Below, piece after piece: positions 52,620-60,655 of a stretch of DNA of 64,000 nucleotides. The DNA is from Streptomyces lacrimifluminis (lineage in GTDB: Bacteria; Actinomycetota; Actinomycetes; Streptomycetales; Streptomycetaceae): positions 64,548-128,547 of the forward strand of contig NZ_BMMU01000023.1 in assembly GCF_014646095.1 (NCBI RefSeq), in the 5' to 3' direction. A model generated the notes under the pieces. That model did no database searches and was not told the DNA's origin. It was given only the letters and a program-made list of their open reading frames with translations. The translations under genes were made by a program, and so were the position numbers. The stretch's first letter is position 1; each line of letters begins with the position of its first letter.

Positions 52620-53330
52620 ATGGCAGATGGCAGCGCATACGGTGACACAAGCGATCAGGACCTTCTCGCCCGGCATGTAGAAGGCGACCCCGACGCCTTC
52701 GGTGAGATCGTGCGCCGGCATCGTGACCGGCTCTGGGCGGTGGCCCTGCGGACTCTGGGGGACCGCGAGGAGGCCGCTGACGCCGTCCAGGACGCCCTCG
52801 TCTCCGCCTACCGGGCCGCCCACACCTTCCGGGGCCAGTCGGCCGTCACGACCTGGCTGCACCGCATCACGGTGAACGCCTGCCTTGACCGCGCCCGAAA
52901 AGCCGCGTCCCGCAAGACCTCACCGGTCGACGACACCGAACGGCTGGAGCAGCTGCTCGAACCGCACGAGTCGGCGTCGGCACCGGCCGAGCGCAACGAT
53001 CTGCACCGCCAGCTCATCGAGGCGCTCGGCACCCTCCCGCCCGACCAGCGCGCCGCCCTCGTCCTGGTGGACATGCAGGGCTACCCGGTAGCGGAGGCCG
53101 CCCGTGTCCTCGGAGTACCCACTGGGACGGTGAAGAGCCGTTGTGCCCGCGGCAGAGCCAGACTGCTGCCGCTCCTCACCCATCTCCGACCGGAGAAAAC
53201 CGGTGACGGCAAGGAATCGGGTGACGGACGGAACCGGGCGCAGGGGACATCCGTCCCACCCGCAGCGGGACCAACAGATGCAGGGCCAAGCGATTCAGCT
53301 GCTGTGAAGGGCGGAGGTGGGCGAGCGTGA
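52620..53330 (+). CDS. sigM: ECF sigma factor SigM
   Basis: 236 residues. Region 2 (DPDAFGEIVRRHRDRLWAVALRTLGDREEAADAVQDALVSAYRAAHTFRGQSAVTTWLHRITVNACLDRAR) and region 4 (EALGTLPPDQRAALVLVDMQGYPVAEAARVLGVPTGTVKSRCARGRARL) are intact. The position next to murJ and an anti-sigma gene matches SigM of S. coelicolor. ATG 52620 is 23 bases after the pseudokinase stop with AGGGGAGGGGGG upstream. It overlaps its anti-sigma gene by 4 bases, so the two are translationally coupled. Confidence 0.92.
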   Translation: MADGSAYGDTSDQDLLARHVEGDPDAFGEIVRRHRDRLWAVALRTLGDREEAADAVQDALVSAYRAAHTFRGQSAVTTWLHRITVNACLDRARKAASRKTSPVDDTERLEQLLEPHESASAPAERNDLHRQLIEALGTLPPDQRAALVLVDMQGYPVAEAARVLGVPTGTVKSRCARGRARLLPLLTHLRPEKTGDGKESGDGRNRAQGTSVPPAAGPTDAGPSDSAAVKGGGGRA

Positions 53331-54235
53331 CATCCACGACCGACACAGCTGGACACCCGGACGTCACGGAGCTCTCCGACCTCACCGAGGGCCTGCTCAC
53401 ACCGTCCCGGACCGCGGACGTACAACGGCATCTGGACGAGTGCGTTCTCTGCGCCGATGTGTATGCCTCCCTGGAGGAGATCCGCGGCCTCCTCGGCTCG
53501 ATGCCGAGCCCTGTACACATGCCGGACGACGTGGTCGGCCGTATCGAAGCCGCCCTCGCCGCCGAGGCGCCGCTGAACACCCCGGTTTCGGTCGCCGCTG
53601 CCGGTGCCGTGTCCGGCGAGAGCGAGGGCGCGCATGTTTCACGTGAAACATCGCCCCCCGCCGCAGGACTCACGGACCGTCCCACGGGCCGTGCTCACGC
53701 GGCCACCGGGCCGGGCCGGAAGGACCGCGCACGACGCGGCCGGCGCCGCACCATTGTTCTGAGCACAGTCTTCACGGCTGCCGCCCTGGGACTCGGCTCC
53801 ATCCTGGTGTCGTCCCTGGGCGATGACAACAAGCAGCCCCAGGCTGCGAGCACGTTTGCCGGGCAGAAGGTCGAGGCCCAGGTCGCCGAACTCCTCAAGG
53901 GGCAGGACCTTGAGAAGAACACCCGCAGCGGAAGGCCGTCGGTCGGCGTCCAGATCCACCCCGATGACCCGACGACCGACGAAAACGACGGCACTGTCAA
54001 GATCGAGCCGACGACCGTCCCCGCTTGTGTCATCAAGGGCATCGGCCGCGGCAACACACCCGTCCTCGGTGTGAAGCAAGGCTCTTACGACGGCACCGAT
54101 GCCTATCTCGTGGTGCTCCCCGCGGCAGGCGACAACACCCGCGTCACCGCCTACGTCCTCGACTCGGCCTGTACGAAGCAGCCGTCGGGCCCTCCGGCAG
54201 AGGTTCTGCTGACGCACTCCTACGCGCGTTCCTGA
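53327..54235 (+). CDS. rsmA: Anti-sigma factor RsmA
   Basis: 302 residues. A zinc-finger/ZAS-like N-terminus with H35-x3-C39-x2-C42 (RHLDECVLCADV), a linker containing parS-encoded VSRET at 104-108, a membrane helix at about 142-163, and an exported domain with C234 and C282. The S. coelicolor partner of SigM, RsmA, was reported to carry a [2Fe-2S] cluster; the cysteines seen here would allow that. GTG 53327 overlaps the sigM stop. It should hold SigM inactive until a redox or envelope signal arrives. Confidence 0.9.
   Translation: MTSTTDTAGHPDVTELSDLTEGLLTPSRTADVQRHLDECVLCADVYASLEEIRGLLGSMPSPVHMPDDVVGRIEAALAAEAPLNTPVSVAAAGAVSGESEGAHVSRETSPPAAGLTDRPTGRAHAATGPGRKDRARRGRRRTIVLSTVFTAAALGLGSILVSSLGDDNKQPQAASTFAGQKVEAQVAELLKGQDLEKNTRSGRPSVGVQIHPDDPTTDENDGTVKIEPTTVPACVIKGIGRGNTPVLGVKQGSYDGTDAYLVVLPAAGDNTRVTAYVLDSACTKQPSGPPAEVLLTHSYARS
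53636..53649. other. parS site (perfect), inside rsmA
   Basis: GTTTCACGTGAAAC inside the anti-sigma factor coding region, read as V-S-R-E-T. Confidence 0.92.
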
Positions 54236-54306
54236 GCGCGAACGCTTCGCCTCCCCCTCCGCGGTATCCCGTACCGAGCGGCGCCCCTGTGTGCCCGGAC
54301 ACAGCG

Positions 54307-54332
54307 GGAATGCGGGCCCCGTAGGATCCGTT
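54307..54332 (+). promoter_or_regulatory. SigR-type promoter of trxB
   Basis: GGAAT at 54307-54311, then exactly 18 bases, then GTT at 54330-54332: the GGAAT-N18-GTT pattern of the disulfide-stress sigma factor SigR. It lies about 72 bases before the trxB start, where the SigR-dependent trxBA promoter is known in S. coelicolor. Confidence 0.88.
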
Positions 54333-54403
54333 GGGTGGGGTGAGAGTTCTGAGAGAGGCTCCCACCGGTCGTACGAAGCCGTCCAGAAACGAGGAAACAC
54401 GCC

Positions 54404-55375
54404 GTGAGCGACGTCCGAAACGTGATCATCATCGGCTCCGGGCCCGCCGGCTACACGGCGGCGCTCTATACAGCACGCGCGTCACTGAAGCCGCTGGTCT
54501 TCGAGGGCGCCGTGACCGCCGGTGGTGCGCTCATGAACACCACCGAGGTGGAGAACTTCCCCGGCTTCCAGGACGGCATCATGGGCCCCGAGCTCATGGA
54601 CAACATGCGCGCCCAGTCCGAGCGCTTCGGCGCCGAGCTCATCGCGGACGACATCGTCGCCGTAGACCTGACGGGTGACATCAAGACCGTCACGGACACC
54701 GCGGGCACCGTGCACAGGGCGAAGGCCGTCATCGTCACCACCGGCTCGCAGCACCGCAAGCTCGGCCTGCCGAACGAGGACGCCCTGTCCGGCCGTGGCG
54801 TCTCCTGGTGCGCGACGTGCGACGGCTTCTTCTTCAAGGACCAGGACATCGCCGTCATCGGCGGCGGCGACACCGCGATGGAGGAAGCGACCTTCCTCTC
54901 CCGCTTCGCCAAGTCGGTGACGATCGTCCACCGTCGCGACACCCTGCGCGCCTCCAAGGCGATGCAGGAGCGCGCCTTCGCCGACCCGAAGATCCGCTTC
55001 GTCTGGGACAGCGAGGTGGCCGAGATCCAGGGCGACCCGAAGCTCGCCGGGCTGAAACTGCGCAACCTCAAGACCGGCGAGCTGTCGGACCTGGCCGTGA
55101 CGGGTCTGTTCATCGCGATCGGCCACGACCCGCGTACCGAACTCTTCAAGGGGCAGTTGGTCCTCGACGAAGAGGGCTACCTGAAGGTCGACGCTCCGTC
55201 GACGCGGACCAACCTCAGCGGGGTCTTCGCCGCCGGTGACGTGGTCGACCACACCTACCGCCAGGCGATCACCGCGTCCGGCACCGGCTGCTCCGCCGCG
55301 CTGGACGCCGAGCGCTTCCTCGCCGCCCTGGCGGACAACGAGGAGCAGGCCGAGCCCGAGAAGACCTCTGTCTGA
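54404..55375 (+). CDS. trxB: Thioredoxin reductase
   Basis: 323 residues. FAD motif GSGPAGYTAALY at 11-22, redox-active C136-A-T-C139, NADPH motif GGGDTAMEEATFL, and GVFAAGDVVDHTYRQAITASGTGC near the C-terminus. It reduces thioredoxin using NADPH. GTG 54404 follows GAGGAA. It forms an operon with trxA (42 bases apart), driven by the SigR-type promoter. Confidence 0.97.
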   Translation: MSDVRNVIIIGSGPAGYTAALYTARASLKPLVFEGAVTAGGALMNTTEVENFPGFQDGIMGPELMDNMRAQSERFGAELIADDIVAVDLTGDIKTVTDTAGTVHRAKAVIVTTGSQHRKLGLPNEDALSGRGVSWCATCDGFFFKDQDIAVIGGGDTAMEEATFLSRFAKSVTIVHRRDTLRASKAMQERAFADPKIRFVWDSEVAEIQGDPKLAGLKLRNLKTGELSDLAVTGLFIAIGHDPRTELFKGQLVLDEEGYLKVDAPSTRTNLSGVFAAGDVVDHTYRQAITASGTGCSAALDAERFLAALADNEEQAEPEKTSV

Positions 55376-55417
55376 CCCCCATCCGCCCCACCGAAGCATC
55401 GAGTTAAGGAGCCCCCT

Positions 55418-55750
55418 GTGGCCGGCACCCTGAAGAACGTGACCGACGACTCCTTCGACGAGGACGTCCTCAAGAACGACAAGCCCGTCCTGGTGGACTT
55501 CTGGGCCGCCTGGTGCGGACCGTGCCGCCAGATCGCGCCGTCGCTCGAGGCTATCGCCGCCGAGTACGGCGACAAGATCGAGGTCGTCAAGCTCAACATC
55601 GATGAGAATCCGGGAATCGCCGCCAAGTACGGCGTGATGTCCATCCCGACCCTGAACGTCTACCAGGGTGGCGAGGTCGCCAAGACCATCGTCGGCGCCA
55701 AGCCGAAGGCCGCGATCGTGCGCGACCTTGAGGACTTCCTCGCCGACTAG
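55418..55750 (+). CDS. trxA: Thioredoxin
   Basis: 110 residues, a single thioredoxin domain with active site W-C33-G-P-C36 (FWAAWCGPCRQIAP) and cis-Pro loop SIPTLNVYQGG. It reduces protein disulfides, recycled by TrxB. GTG 55418 with AAGGAG upstream. Followed by a parS site and a bidirectional terminator. Confidence 0.98.
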   Translation: MAGTLKNVTDDSFDEDVLKNDKPVLVDFWAAWCGPCRQIAPSLEAIAAEYGDKIEVVKLNIDENPGIAAKYGVMSIPTLNVYQGGEVAKTIVGAKPKAAIVRDLEDFLAD

Positions 55751-55767
55751 TTGACGCAGCAGCCGAT

Positions 55768-55781
55768 GTTTCACGTGAAAC
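55768..55781. other. parS site (perfect)
   Basis: GTTTCACGTGAAAC 18 bases after the trxA stop, immediately before the terminator hairpin. Confidence 0.92.
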
Positions 55782-55783
55782 AT

Positions 55784-55815
55784 GAGTGGGCCGACCCGAA
55801 AGGGGCGGCCCACTC
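55784..55815. terminator. Terminator between trxA and the GNAT gene
   Basis: 10-bp stem (55784-55793 with 55806-55815), one A-G mismatch, three further pairs and a GAAA loop. It lies between convergent genes. Confidence 0.85.
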
Positions 55816-55829
55816 GCTTGTGCAAGTCC

Positions 55830-56447
55830 CTAGAGCGGCCGAAGCACCGGTTCCTTCTGTACTGCTCCCAGCAGCCGGTCGAGCGCCATCTCCACGTCTT
55901 CCTTCCAGGAGAGCGTCGTCCGCAGCTCCAACCGAAGCCGAGGATGCAGGGGATGGGGTCGCACCGTCTTGAAGCCCACAGCGAGCAGATGGTCCGCGGG
56001 CAGGACACAAGCTGTCTCTTTCCAGCGGGCGTCCCCAAAGGCCTCGATCGCCTTGAAGCCCCGTCGCAGCAGGTCCTTGGCGACCGTCTGCACCATCACG
56101 CGCCCCAGTCCCTGCCCCTGGTAGCCCGGCATGATGAAGGCGGTCATCAGCTGCACCGCGTCCGGCGAGACCGGACTCGTGGGGAACGCCGTGGACCGGG
56201 GAACGTAGGCCGGAGGGGCGTAGAGCACGAACCCCACCGGATTGTCGTCGACGTAGACGACACGGCCGCAGGAACCCCAGTCGAGCAGAACGGCCGAGAT
56301 CCACGCTTCCTTCTCCAGCGCGGGTGTCCCGGCCTTTAGCGCGGCTTCCCCGCTGACGGGATCCAGTTCCCAGAAGACGCACGCGCGACAGCGTTGGGGA
56401 AGGTCCTGAAGGTTGTCCAGCGTGAGCGGTACGAGCCGACGCCCCAT
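55830..56447 (-). CDS. GNAT-family N-acetyltransferase
   Basis: 205 residues. RLVPLTLDNLQDLPQRCRACVFWELDPVSG is an N-terminal Cys-containing segment, and MTAFIMPGYQGQGLGRVMVQTVAKDLLRRGFKAIEAFGDA the acetyl-CoA site. This GNAT near trxA/parB is conserved in Streptomyces; substrate unknown. ATG 56447 chosen with GAGGAA upstream; a larger upstream frame is low-complexity. It is on the same strand as parAB but beyond the parB terminator. Confidence 0.86.
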   Translation of the reverse strand: MGRRLVPLTLDNLQDLPQRCRACVFWELDPVSGEAALKAGTPALEKEAWISAVLLDWGSCGRVVYVDDNPVGFVLYAPPAYVPRSTAFPTSPVSPDAVQLMTAFIMPGYQGQGLGRVMVQTVAKDLLRRGFKAIEAFGDARWKETACVLPADHLLAVGFKTVRPHPLHPRLRLELRTTLSWKEDVEMALDRLLGAVQKEPVLRPL

Positions 56448-56593
56448 GAAGGCTGTTCCTCGCTTCCTTCGCCCGCAGCGTCGCGAGCGGCTGTCAGAGC
56501 GCTCCGTTCCCTGAGCAGGCTGCCGACGAACCCGCCGACTGCGCCCAGGCCCAGACCCGCGCTCACGAGACCGGTGCGGCTCACCGTTCGCAT
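56336..56593 (-). CDS. Possible small membrane protein overlapping the GNAT gene
   Basis: 86-codon frame starting ATG 56593 with GGAGAGG and GGGGG upstream: MRTVSRTGLVSAGLGLGAVGGFVGSLLRERSALTAARDAAGEG. One clear hydrophobic helix is followed by a charged segment. The frame runs 112 bases into the GNAT gene in another frame, so its true C-terminus or reality is uncertain. It fills the gap between parB and the GNAT gene. Confidence 0.4.
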   Translation of the reverse strand: MRTVSRTGLVSAGLGLGAVGGFVGSLLRERSALTAARDAAGEGSEEQPSWGVGSYRSRWTTFRTFPNAVARASSGNWIPSAGKPR

Positions 56594-56692
56594 GGCCCCC
56601 GCCTCTCCAATCAGAGGTGCTGCCAGGTGGATTCGCCTTCCCGACCGCATCGTATCCACGAAGCGATCGCATCGATACCGCCTGCAAGCAAA

Positions 56693-56731
56693 GAGCGGGT
56701 CGTGTCCAGTGACACCGGACACGACCCGCTC
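56693..56731 (-). terminator. Terminator after parB
   Basis: Perfect 15-bp stem (56693-56707 with 56717-56731), 9-base loop, about 45 bases past the parB stop on the minus strand. Confidence 0.85.
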
Positions 56732-56773
56732 CTGTCGCCGATCGAGCGGAAATTGCTCGAGCCGGCCAAGCTC

Positions 56774-57874
56774 TCAGTCCTCCGAGTCCTCGGAGTCGTC
56801 GTCCAGAAGACTCTTCTGGAGAACCGGCCCCTCGCCCGGGGCGAGAGAGCTGAGGATGCGCTCAAGGTCTTCCATCGAGGCGAACTCGACAGTGATCTTG
56901 CCCTTCTTCTGCCCCAGGTCGACCTTCACCCGTGTCTCGAAGCGGTCCGAGAGCCGACCGGCGAGATCGGTCAGTGCCGGAGACACCAGAGCGCCGGCTC
57001 GTGGCCCCTTGGACCTCGTCGCCGCCGTCGGCCGCGAACCCATCAGGGTCACGATCTCCTCGACGGCCCGTACCGAGAGTCCCTCGGCCACAATCCGGTG
57101 AGCCAGCCGGTCCTGCTCCTCCGAGTCGTCCACGGAGAGAAGCGCGCGGGCGTGCCCGGCGGAGAGGACTCCGGCGGCGACACGTCGCTGGACCGCCGGC
57201 GAGAGCTTCAGCAGACGCAGGGTGTTGGAGACCTGCGGCCGGGAACGGCCGATCCGGTCCGCCAACTGATCGTGCGTGCAGTGGAAGTCCTTGAGCAACT
57301 GGTCGTAGGCCGCCGCCTCTTCCAGCGGGTTCAGCTGAGCCCTGTGGAGGTTCTCCAGCAGCGCGTCCAGGAGGAGCTTCTCGTCCTCCGTGGCCCGCAC
57401 GATCGCCGGGATCGCTTCAAGGCCCGCTTCACGGCAGGCCCGCCAGCGCCGCTCGCCCATGATGAGCTCGTAGCTGGTGGCACCCACCTGCCGCACGACG
57501 ACGGGCTGGAGGAGACCGACCTCCTTGATGGAGGTGACCAGCTCCGCCAGCGCGTCCTCGTCGAACACATCACGTGGCTGTCGTGGGTTCGGCGTGATGG
57601 AGTCGATGGGAAGCTCAGCGAAGTGGGCACCGATGGGAGGCGCCGGGACCTCCCCGAATTCGTTCGAGGAGGCATCCTCTGTTTCACGTGAAACAGGCGG
57701 CAGCGTGGCCACCCTCGCCGCGGCCACTCCGCGCTCGGCCATGAGTACGGGAACCGCAGCCGGTGAGGTGGAGGCGGTGCCCCCCATCGCGGGTGGCGTC
57801 GGCCTGTCTCCGGTCGGTGCAGATGGGATCAGTGCGCCGAGACCACGGCCCAACCCCCTCCGTCGCTCGCTCAC
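56774..57874 (-). CDS. parB: Chromosome partitioning protein ParB
   Basis: 366 residues. N-terminal ParA-interacting MSERRRGLGRGLGALIP, a low-complexity linker with the parS-encoded VSRET at 61-65, the CTPase/CTP-binding motif G140-E-R-R-W-R-A, the DNA-binding HTH (HDQLADRIGRSRPQVSNTLRLLKLS), and a C-terminal dimerisation domain. It loads at parS, spreads as a clamp and organises the oriC region, particularly at sporulation. GTG 57874 overlaps the parA stop by 4 bases. The gene itself contains a parS site. Confidence 0.97.
   Translation of the reverse strand: MSERRRGLGRGLGALIPSAPTGDRPTPPAMGGTASTSPAAVPVLMAERGVAAARVATLPPVSRETEDASSNEFGEVPAPPIGAHFAELPIDSITPNPRQPRDVFDEDALAELVTSIKEVGLLQPVVVRQVGATSYELIMGERRWRACREAGLEAIPAIVRATEDEKLLLDALLENLHRAQLNPLEEAAAYDQLLKDFHCTHDQLADRIGRSRPQVSNTLRLLKLSPAVQRRVAAGVLSAGHARALLSVDDSEEQDRLAHRIVAEGLSVRAVEEIVTLMGSRPTAATRSKGPRAGALVSPALTDLAGRLSDRFETRVKVDLGQKKGKITVEFASMEDLERILSSLAPGEGPVLQKSLLDDDSEDSED
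57681..57694. other. parS site (perfect), inside parB
   Basis: GTTTCACGTGAAAC in the linker-encoding part of parB, read as V-S-R-E-T. Confidence 0.92.
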
Positions 57875-58944
57875 TGGTTTCCCTCCACGATGCTTTGTTC
57901 GCTCTGTGCGCCGATGTGGGCGTGCTGCGCGTCATAGCTGACGCCGACACCCTTCAATGCGATTTCCCGGGCCGCCTCAAGGTAGGACAGGGCACCACTC
58001 GATCCTGGATCGTAGGTGAGCACCGTCTGTCCATAGCTCGGCGCCTCGGAGATGCGGACCGAGCGCGGAATGCTCGTCCGCAGCACCTCGTCGCCGAAGT
58101 GGTTGCGCACCTCGTCCGCGACCTGGGACGCGAGGCGCGTCCGGCCGTCGTACATGGTGAGCAGGATCGTCGTTACCTGAAGGTCTCGGTTCAGGTGGGC
58201 CCGGACCAGATCGACGTTGCGCAGCAGCTGGCCCAGGCCTTCCAGCGCGTAGTACTCGCACTGGATCGGGATGAGCACCTCGGCGCCGGCGACCAGCGCG
58301 TTGACCGTCAGCAGGCCGAGCGAGGGCGGGCAGTCGATGAGGATGTAGTCCAGAGGCTGCTCATACGCCTGGATCGCTCGCTCAAGCCGGCTCTCTCGTG
58401 CCACCAGCGACACCAGCTCGATCTCCGCACCGGCGAGATCGATCGTGGCGGGCGCGCAGAAGAGGCCCTCGACGTCGGGGACCGGCTGAACGACTTCCGA
58501 GAGTGGCCTGCTGTCGATCAACACGTCGTAGATGGAAGGAACATCGGCGTGATGGTCGATCCCCAGCGCCGTGGAAGCGTTGCCCTGAGGGTCGAGGTCC
58601 ACGACCAGGACGCGAGCCCCGTGCAGGGCCAGCGAGGCGGCGAGGTTGACGGTTGTCGTCGTCTTCCCCACTCCGCCCTTCTGGTTGGCGACCACCATGA
58701 CACGGGTCCGCTCCGGCCGTGGCAGGCCTTCGCCGGCCCGCCCCAGAGCCTCCACCGCCAATTGGGCAGCACGACCGATGGGAGTGTCGTCCATCGGGGG
58801 TGGTGTTTCACGTGAAACATCCTCCCCAATCGACTCGGTTCGGGGACCGGGGACCGGATCGGTCATCGGTCCCGCGATGTTGGCGTTGGACCGCAAGGAT
58901 TCACTCTCCTCGACTTCAGGCTCGCAATGAACAGAGCCTGCCAT
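57871..58944 (-). CDS. parA: Chromosome partitioning ATPase ParA
   Basis: 357 residues from ATG 58944 (MAGSVHCEPEVEESESL). The Walker-type ATPase is K89-G-G-V-G-K-T-T (VMVVANQKGGVGKTTTTVN), with the switch VVDLDPQGNASTALG and LIDCPPSLGLLTVNAL. The N-terminal ~75 residues are acidic and variable and include the parS-encoded VSRET at 43-47. It drives segregation of ParB-parS complexes and is tied to apical growth and septation. The frame is open upstream to 59118 (TTG), but there is no support for that start. Confidence 0.95.
   Translation of the reverse strand: MAGSVHCEPEVEESESLRSNANIAGPMTDPVPGPRTESIGEDVSRETPPPMDDTPIGRAAQLAVEALGRAGEGLPRPERTRVMVVANQKGGVGKTTTTVNLAASLALHGARVLVVDLDPQGNASTALGIDHHADVPSIYDVLIDSRPLSEVVQPVPDVEGLFCAPATIDLAGAEIELVSLVARESRLERAIQAYEQPLDYILIDCPPSLGLLTVNALVAGAEVLIPIQCEYYALEGLGQLLRNVDLVRAHLNRDLQVTTILLTMYDGRTRLASQVADEVRNHFGDEVLRTSIPRSVRISEAPSYGQTVLTYDPGSSGALSYLEAAREIALKGVGVSYDAQHAHIGAQSEQSIVEGNQ
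58805..58818. other. parS site (perfect), inside parA
   Basis: GTTTCACGTGAAAC in the N-terminal part of parA, read as V-S-R-E-T. Confidence 0.92.
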
Positions 58945-59102
58945 GTCTTCGGGGTCGTGAACCAGTGAGGCCTGGGGTTCTGTGGAGAAATCCACCTCTG
59001 TGGACAACTCCGTTACCTCTCCGGGTGAACGGAGAGGCTTTCGGTCGCGGGGTGCGGCCGCGGCCCGGCCGCGGCTGATGATGCCGTGCAGCAGTGAGCG
59101 AC

Positions 59103-59116
59103 GTTTCACGTGAAAC
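59103..59116. other. parS site (perfect)
   Basis: GTTTCACGTGAAAC upstream of parA, between parA and rsmG. It may combine centromere and parAB-leader roles. Confidence 0.9.
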
Positions 59117-59225
59117 AAGATGCCCAGCTGCGAGCTCTCTGGCCGCGCGACACTCCGAGATGCGTAGGTTAGGCAGCTTGTGTGGAGTACGTCTCGTCGT
59201 CAGGACGGATCAACGAACGCGAAGT

Positions 59226-59942
59226 TCAGCGCCGACGTCGCGCCCGTCCCGTCCGGGCAGCCTTGGCCCGCTTCGCCGCGAACCGCACTCCACCGGGGCT
59301 CTCCCCGACCACAACCCGCACGACGGTCGACAGCGGGTCCACCACTCCCTCACCGACATGCAGGATGGACGTCTCGACCGCCCCGAGCTTGCTCAACGCG
59401 GTGGCTGAAGCCTTCAGCTCATCCTCGGCGGTGTCCCCTTTGAGCGCCAGCATCTCCCCATACGGACGCAGCAGAGGAATGCCCCAGGTGGCCAGACGGT
59501 CCAGCGGGGCCACAGCACGTGCCGTCACCACATGGACCGGCTGGAGCGTCCCCATGACCTCTTCCGCACGGCCACGGACGACCGTCACGTGGTCGAGGCC
59601 CAGCAGCTCGACGACCTCGCTGAGGAAGTTGGTCCTGCGCAGCAGAGGTTCGAGCAGCGTGATCTTCAGGTCCTCCCGGACCAGGGCCAGCGGAATGCCG
59701 GGCAGACCGGCGCCCGAGCCGACATCGCACACCGTCACGTTCTCCGGCACCACCTCGGAGAGCACCGCACAGTTCAACAGGTGCCGCTCCCACAGGCGGG
59801 GCACCTCACGCGGGCCGATCAGTCCGCGCTGCACACCCGCCTCGGCGAGCAGTTCCGCGTATCGGACCGCGTCCGCGAAGCGATCGCCGAACACCTCGCG
59901 CGCCTGCTCGGGCGCCGGGGGGAGCTCCGCTGCCTCCGTCAC
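59226..59942 (-). CDS. rsmG: 16S rRNA (guanine-N7) methyltransferase RsmG (GidB)
   Basis: 238 residues. SAM site TVCDVGSGAGLPGIPLALVREDLKITLLEPLLRRTNFL, then VVRGRAEEVMGTLQPVHVVTARAVAPLDRLATWGIPLLRPYGEMLALKG. It methylates G527 (E. coli numbering) of 16S rRNA; loss gives low-level streptomycin resistance and altered antibiotic output. GTG 59942 (VTEAAELPPAPEQ) with AAGGA upstream is preferred to an ATG farther up. Basic Ala/Arg C-terminal tail. Confidence 0.95.
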   Translation of the reverse strand: MTEAAELPPAPEQAREVFGDRFADAVRYAELLAEAGVQRGLIGPREVPRLWERHLLNCAVLSEVVPENVTVCDVGSGAGLPGIPLALVREDLKITLLEPLLRRTNFLSEVVELLGLDHVTVVRGRAEEVMGTLQPVHVVTARAVAPLDRLATWGIPLLRPYGEMLALKGDTAEDELKASATALSKLGAVETSILHVGEGVVDPLSTVVRVVVGESPGGVRFAAKRAKAARTGRARRRR

Positions 59943-60077
59943 GGGGAACCGTCCTTCCGTACCGCATGAGCGCCACTGGGCGCTGATCACCAGGACTACA
60001 GGGACTGGAGCTGTCGAAGACCACAGGGGGACGAACAGGGGATCAACAGCTGCCGGGAACTACAGGCTGACAAAGTT

Positions 60078-60106
60078 CGGCCCCGTCTGCGCAACAGACG
60101 GGGCCG
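60078..60106 (-). terminator. Terminator downstream of jag
   Basis: Perfect 12-bp stem (60078-60089 with 60095-60106), 5-base loop, 20 bases past the jag stop on the minus strand; ends the rpmH-rnpA-yidD-yidC-jag transcript. Confidence 0.8.
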
Positions 60107-60124
60107 GAGGGACCTACGTACCGA

Positions 60125-60640
60125 TCAGGCGGGAAGGACGACGACGAAGCGCTGGGGCTCCTCGCCCTCGGACTCGCTGCGCAGACCGGCGGCCTTCACC
60201 GCGTCGTGCACGACCTTGCGCTCGAACGGCGTCATAGGCTTCATCTTGACGGGCTCGCCGGAGCTCTTGACCTCGGCCGCGGTCTTGGCGCCGAGCTCCG
60301 AGAGCTCCTCACGCTTCTTGGCTCGGTAGCCCGCGATGTCGAGCATCAGCCGGCTGCGGTCCCCGGTCTCCCGGTGTACCGCCAGGCGCGTGAGCTCCTG
60401 GAGGGCCTCCAGTACCTCGCCGTCCCGGCCGACCAGCTTCTGCAGGTCGCGGCTGCCCGCGTCACTGATGATCGAGACAGCGGCGCGGTCGGCCTCGACG
60501 TCCATGTCGATGTCGCCGTCGAGGTCGGCGATGTCCAGCAGACCCTCGAGGTAGTCCGCCGCGATCTCGCCCTCCTGCTCCAGGCGGGACAGGGTGTCGA
60601 CACCCTCGGCTGCGGCGGAGGTGATGGTGCCTTCCGTCAC
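60125..60640 (-). CDS. jag: RNA-binding protein Jag/KhpB
   Basis: 171 residues. A KH domain (AAVSIISDAGSRDLQKLVGRDGEVLEALQELTRLAVHR) with GRDG loop and a C-terminal R3H domain (KMKPMTPFERKVVHDAVKAAGLRSESEGEEPQRFVVV). The N-terminus is acidic. It binds RNA and associates with cell-elongation control in other Gram-positives. Next to yidC, in the conserved operon, with 15 bases between them. Confidence 0.95.
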   Translation of the reverse strand: MTEGTITSAAAEGVDTLSRLEQEGEIAADYLEGLLDIADLDGDIDMDVEADRAAVSIISDAGSRDLQKLVGRDGEVLEALQELTRLAVHRETGDRSRLMLDIAGYRAKKREELSELGAKTAAEVKSSGEPVKMKPMTPFERKVVHDAVKAAGLRSESEGEEPQRFVVVLPA

Positions 60641-60655
60641 GGGATGGACTCCTTC

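Noticed and set aside
57871..59118. Longer ParA starting at the TTG at 59118
   Set aside because: No ribosome binding site; the first residues are simply the parS sequence translated, and the internal ATG gives the expected ParA length.
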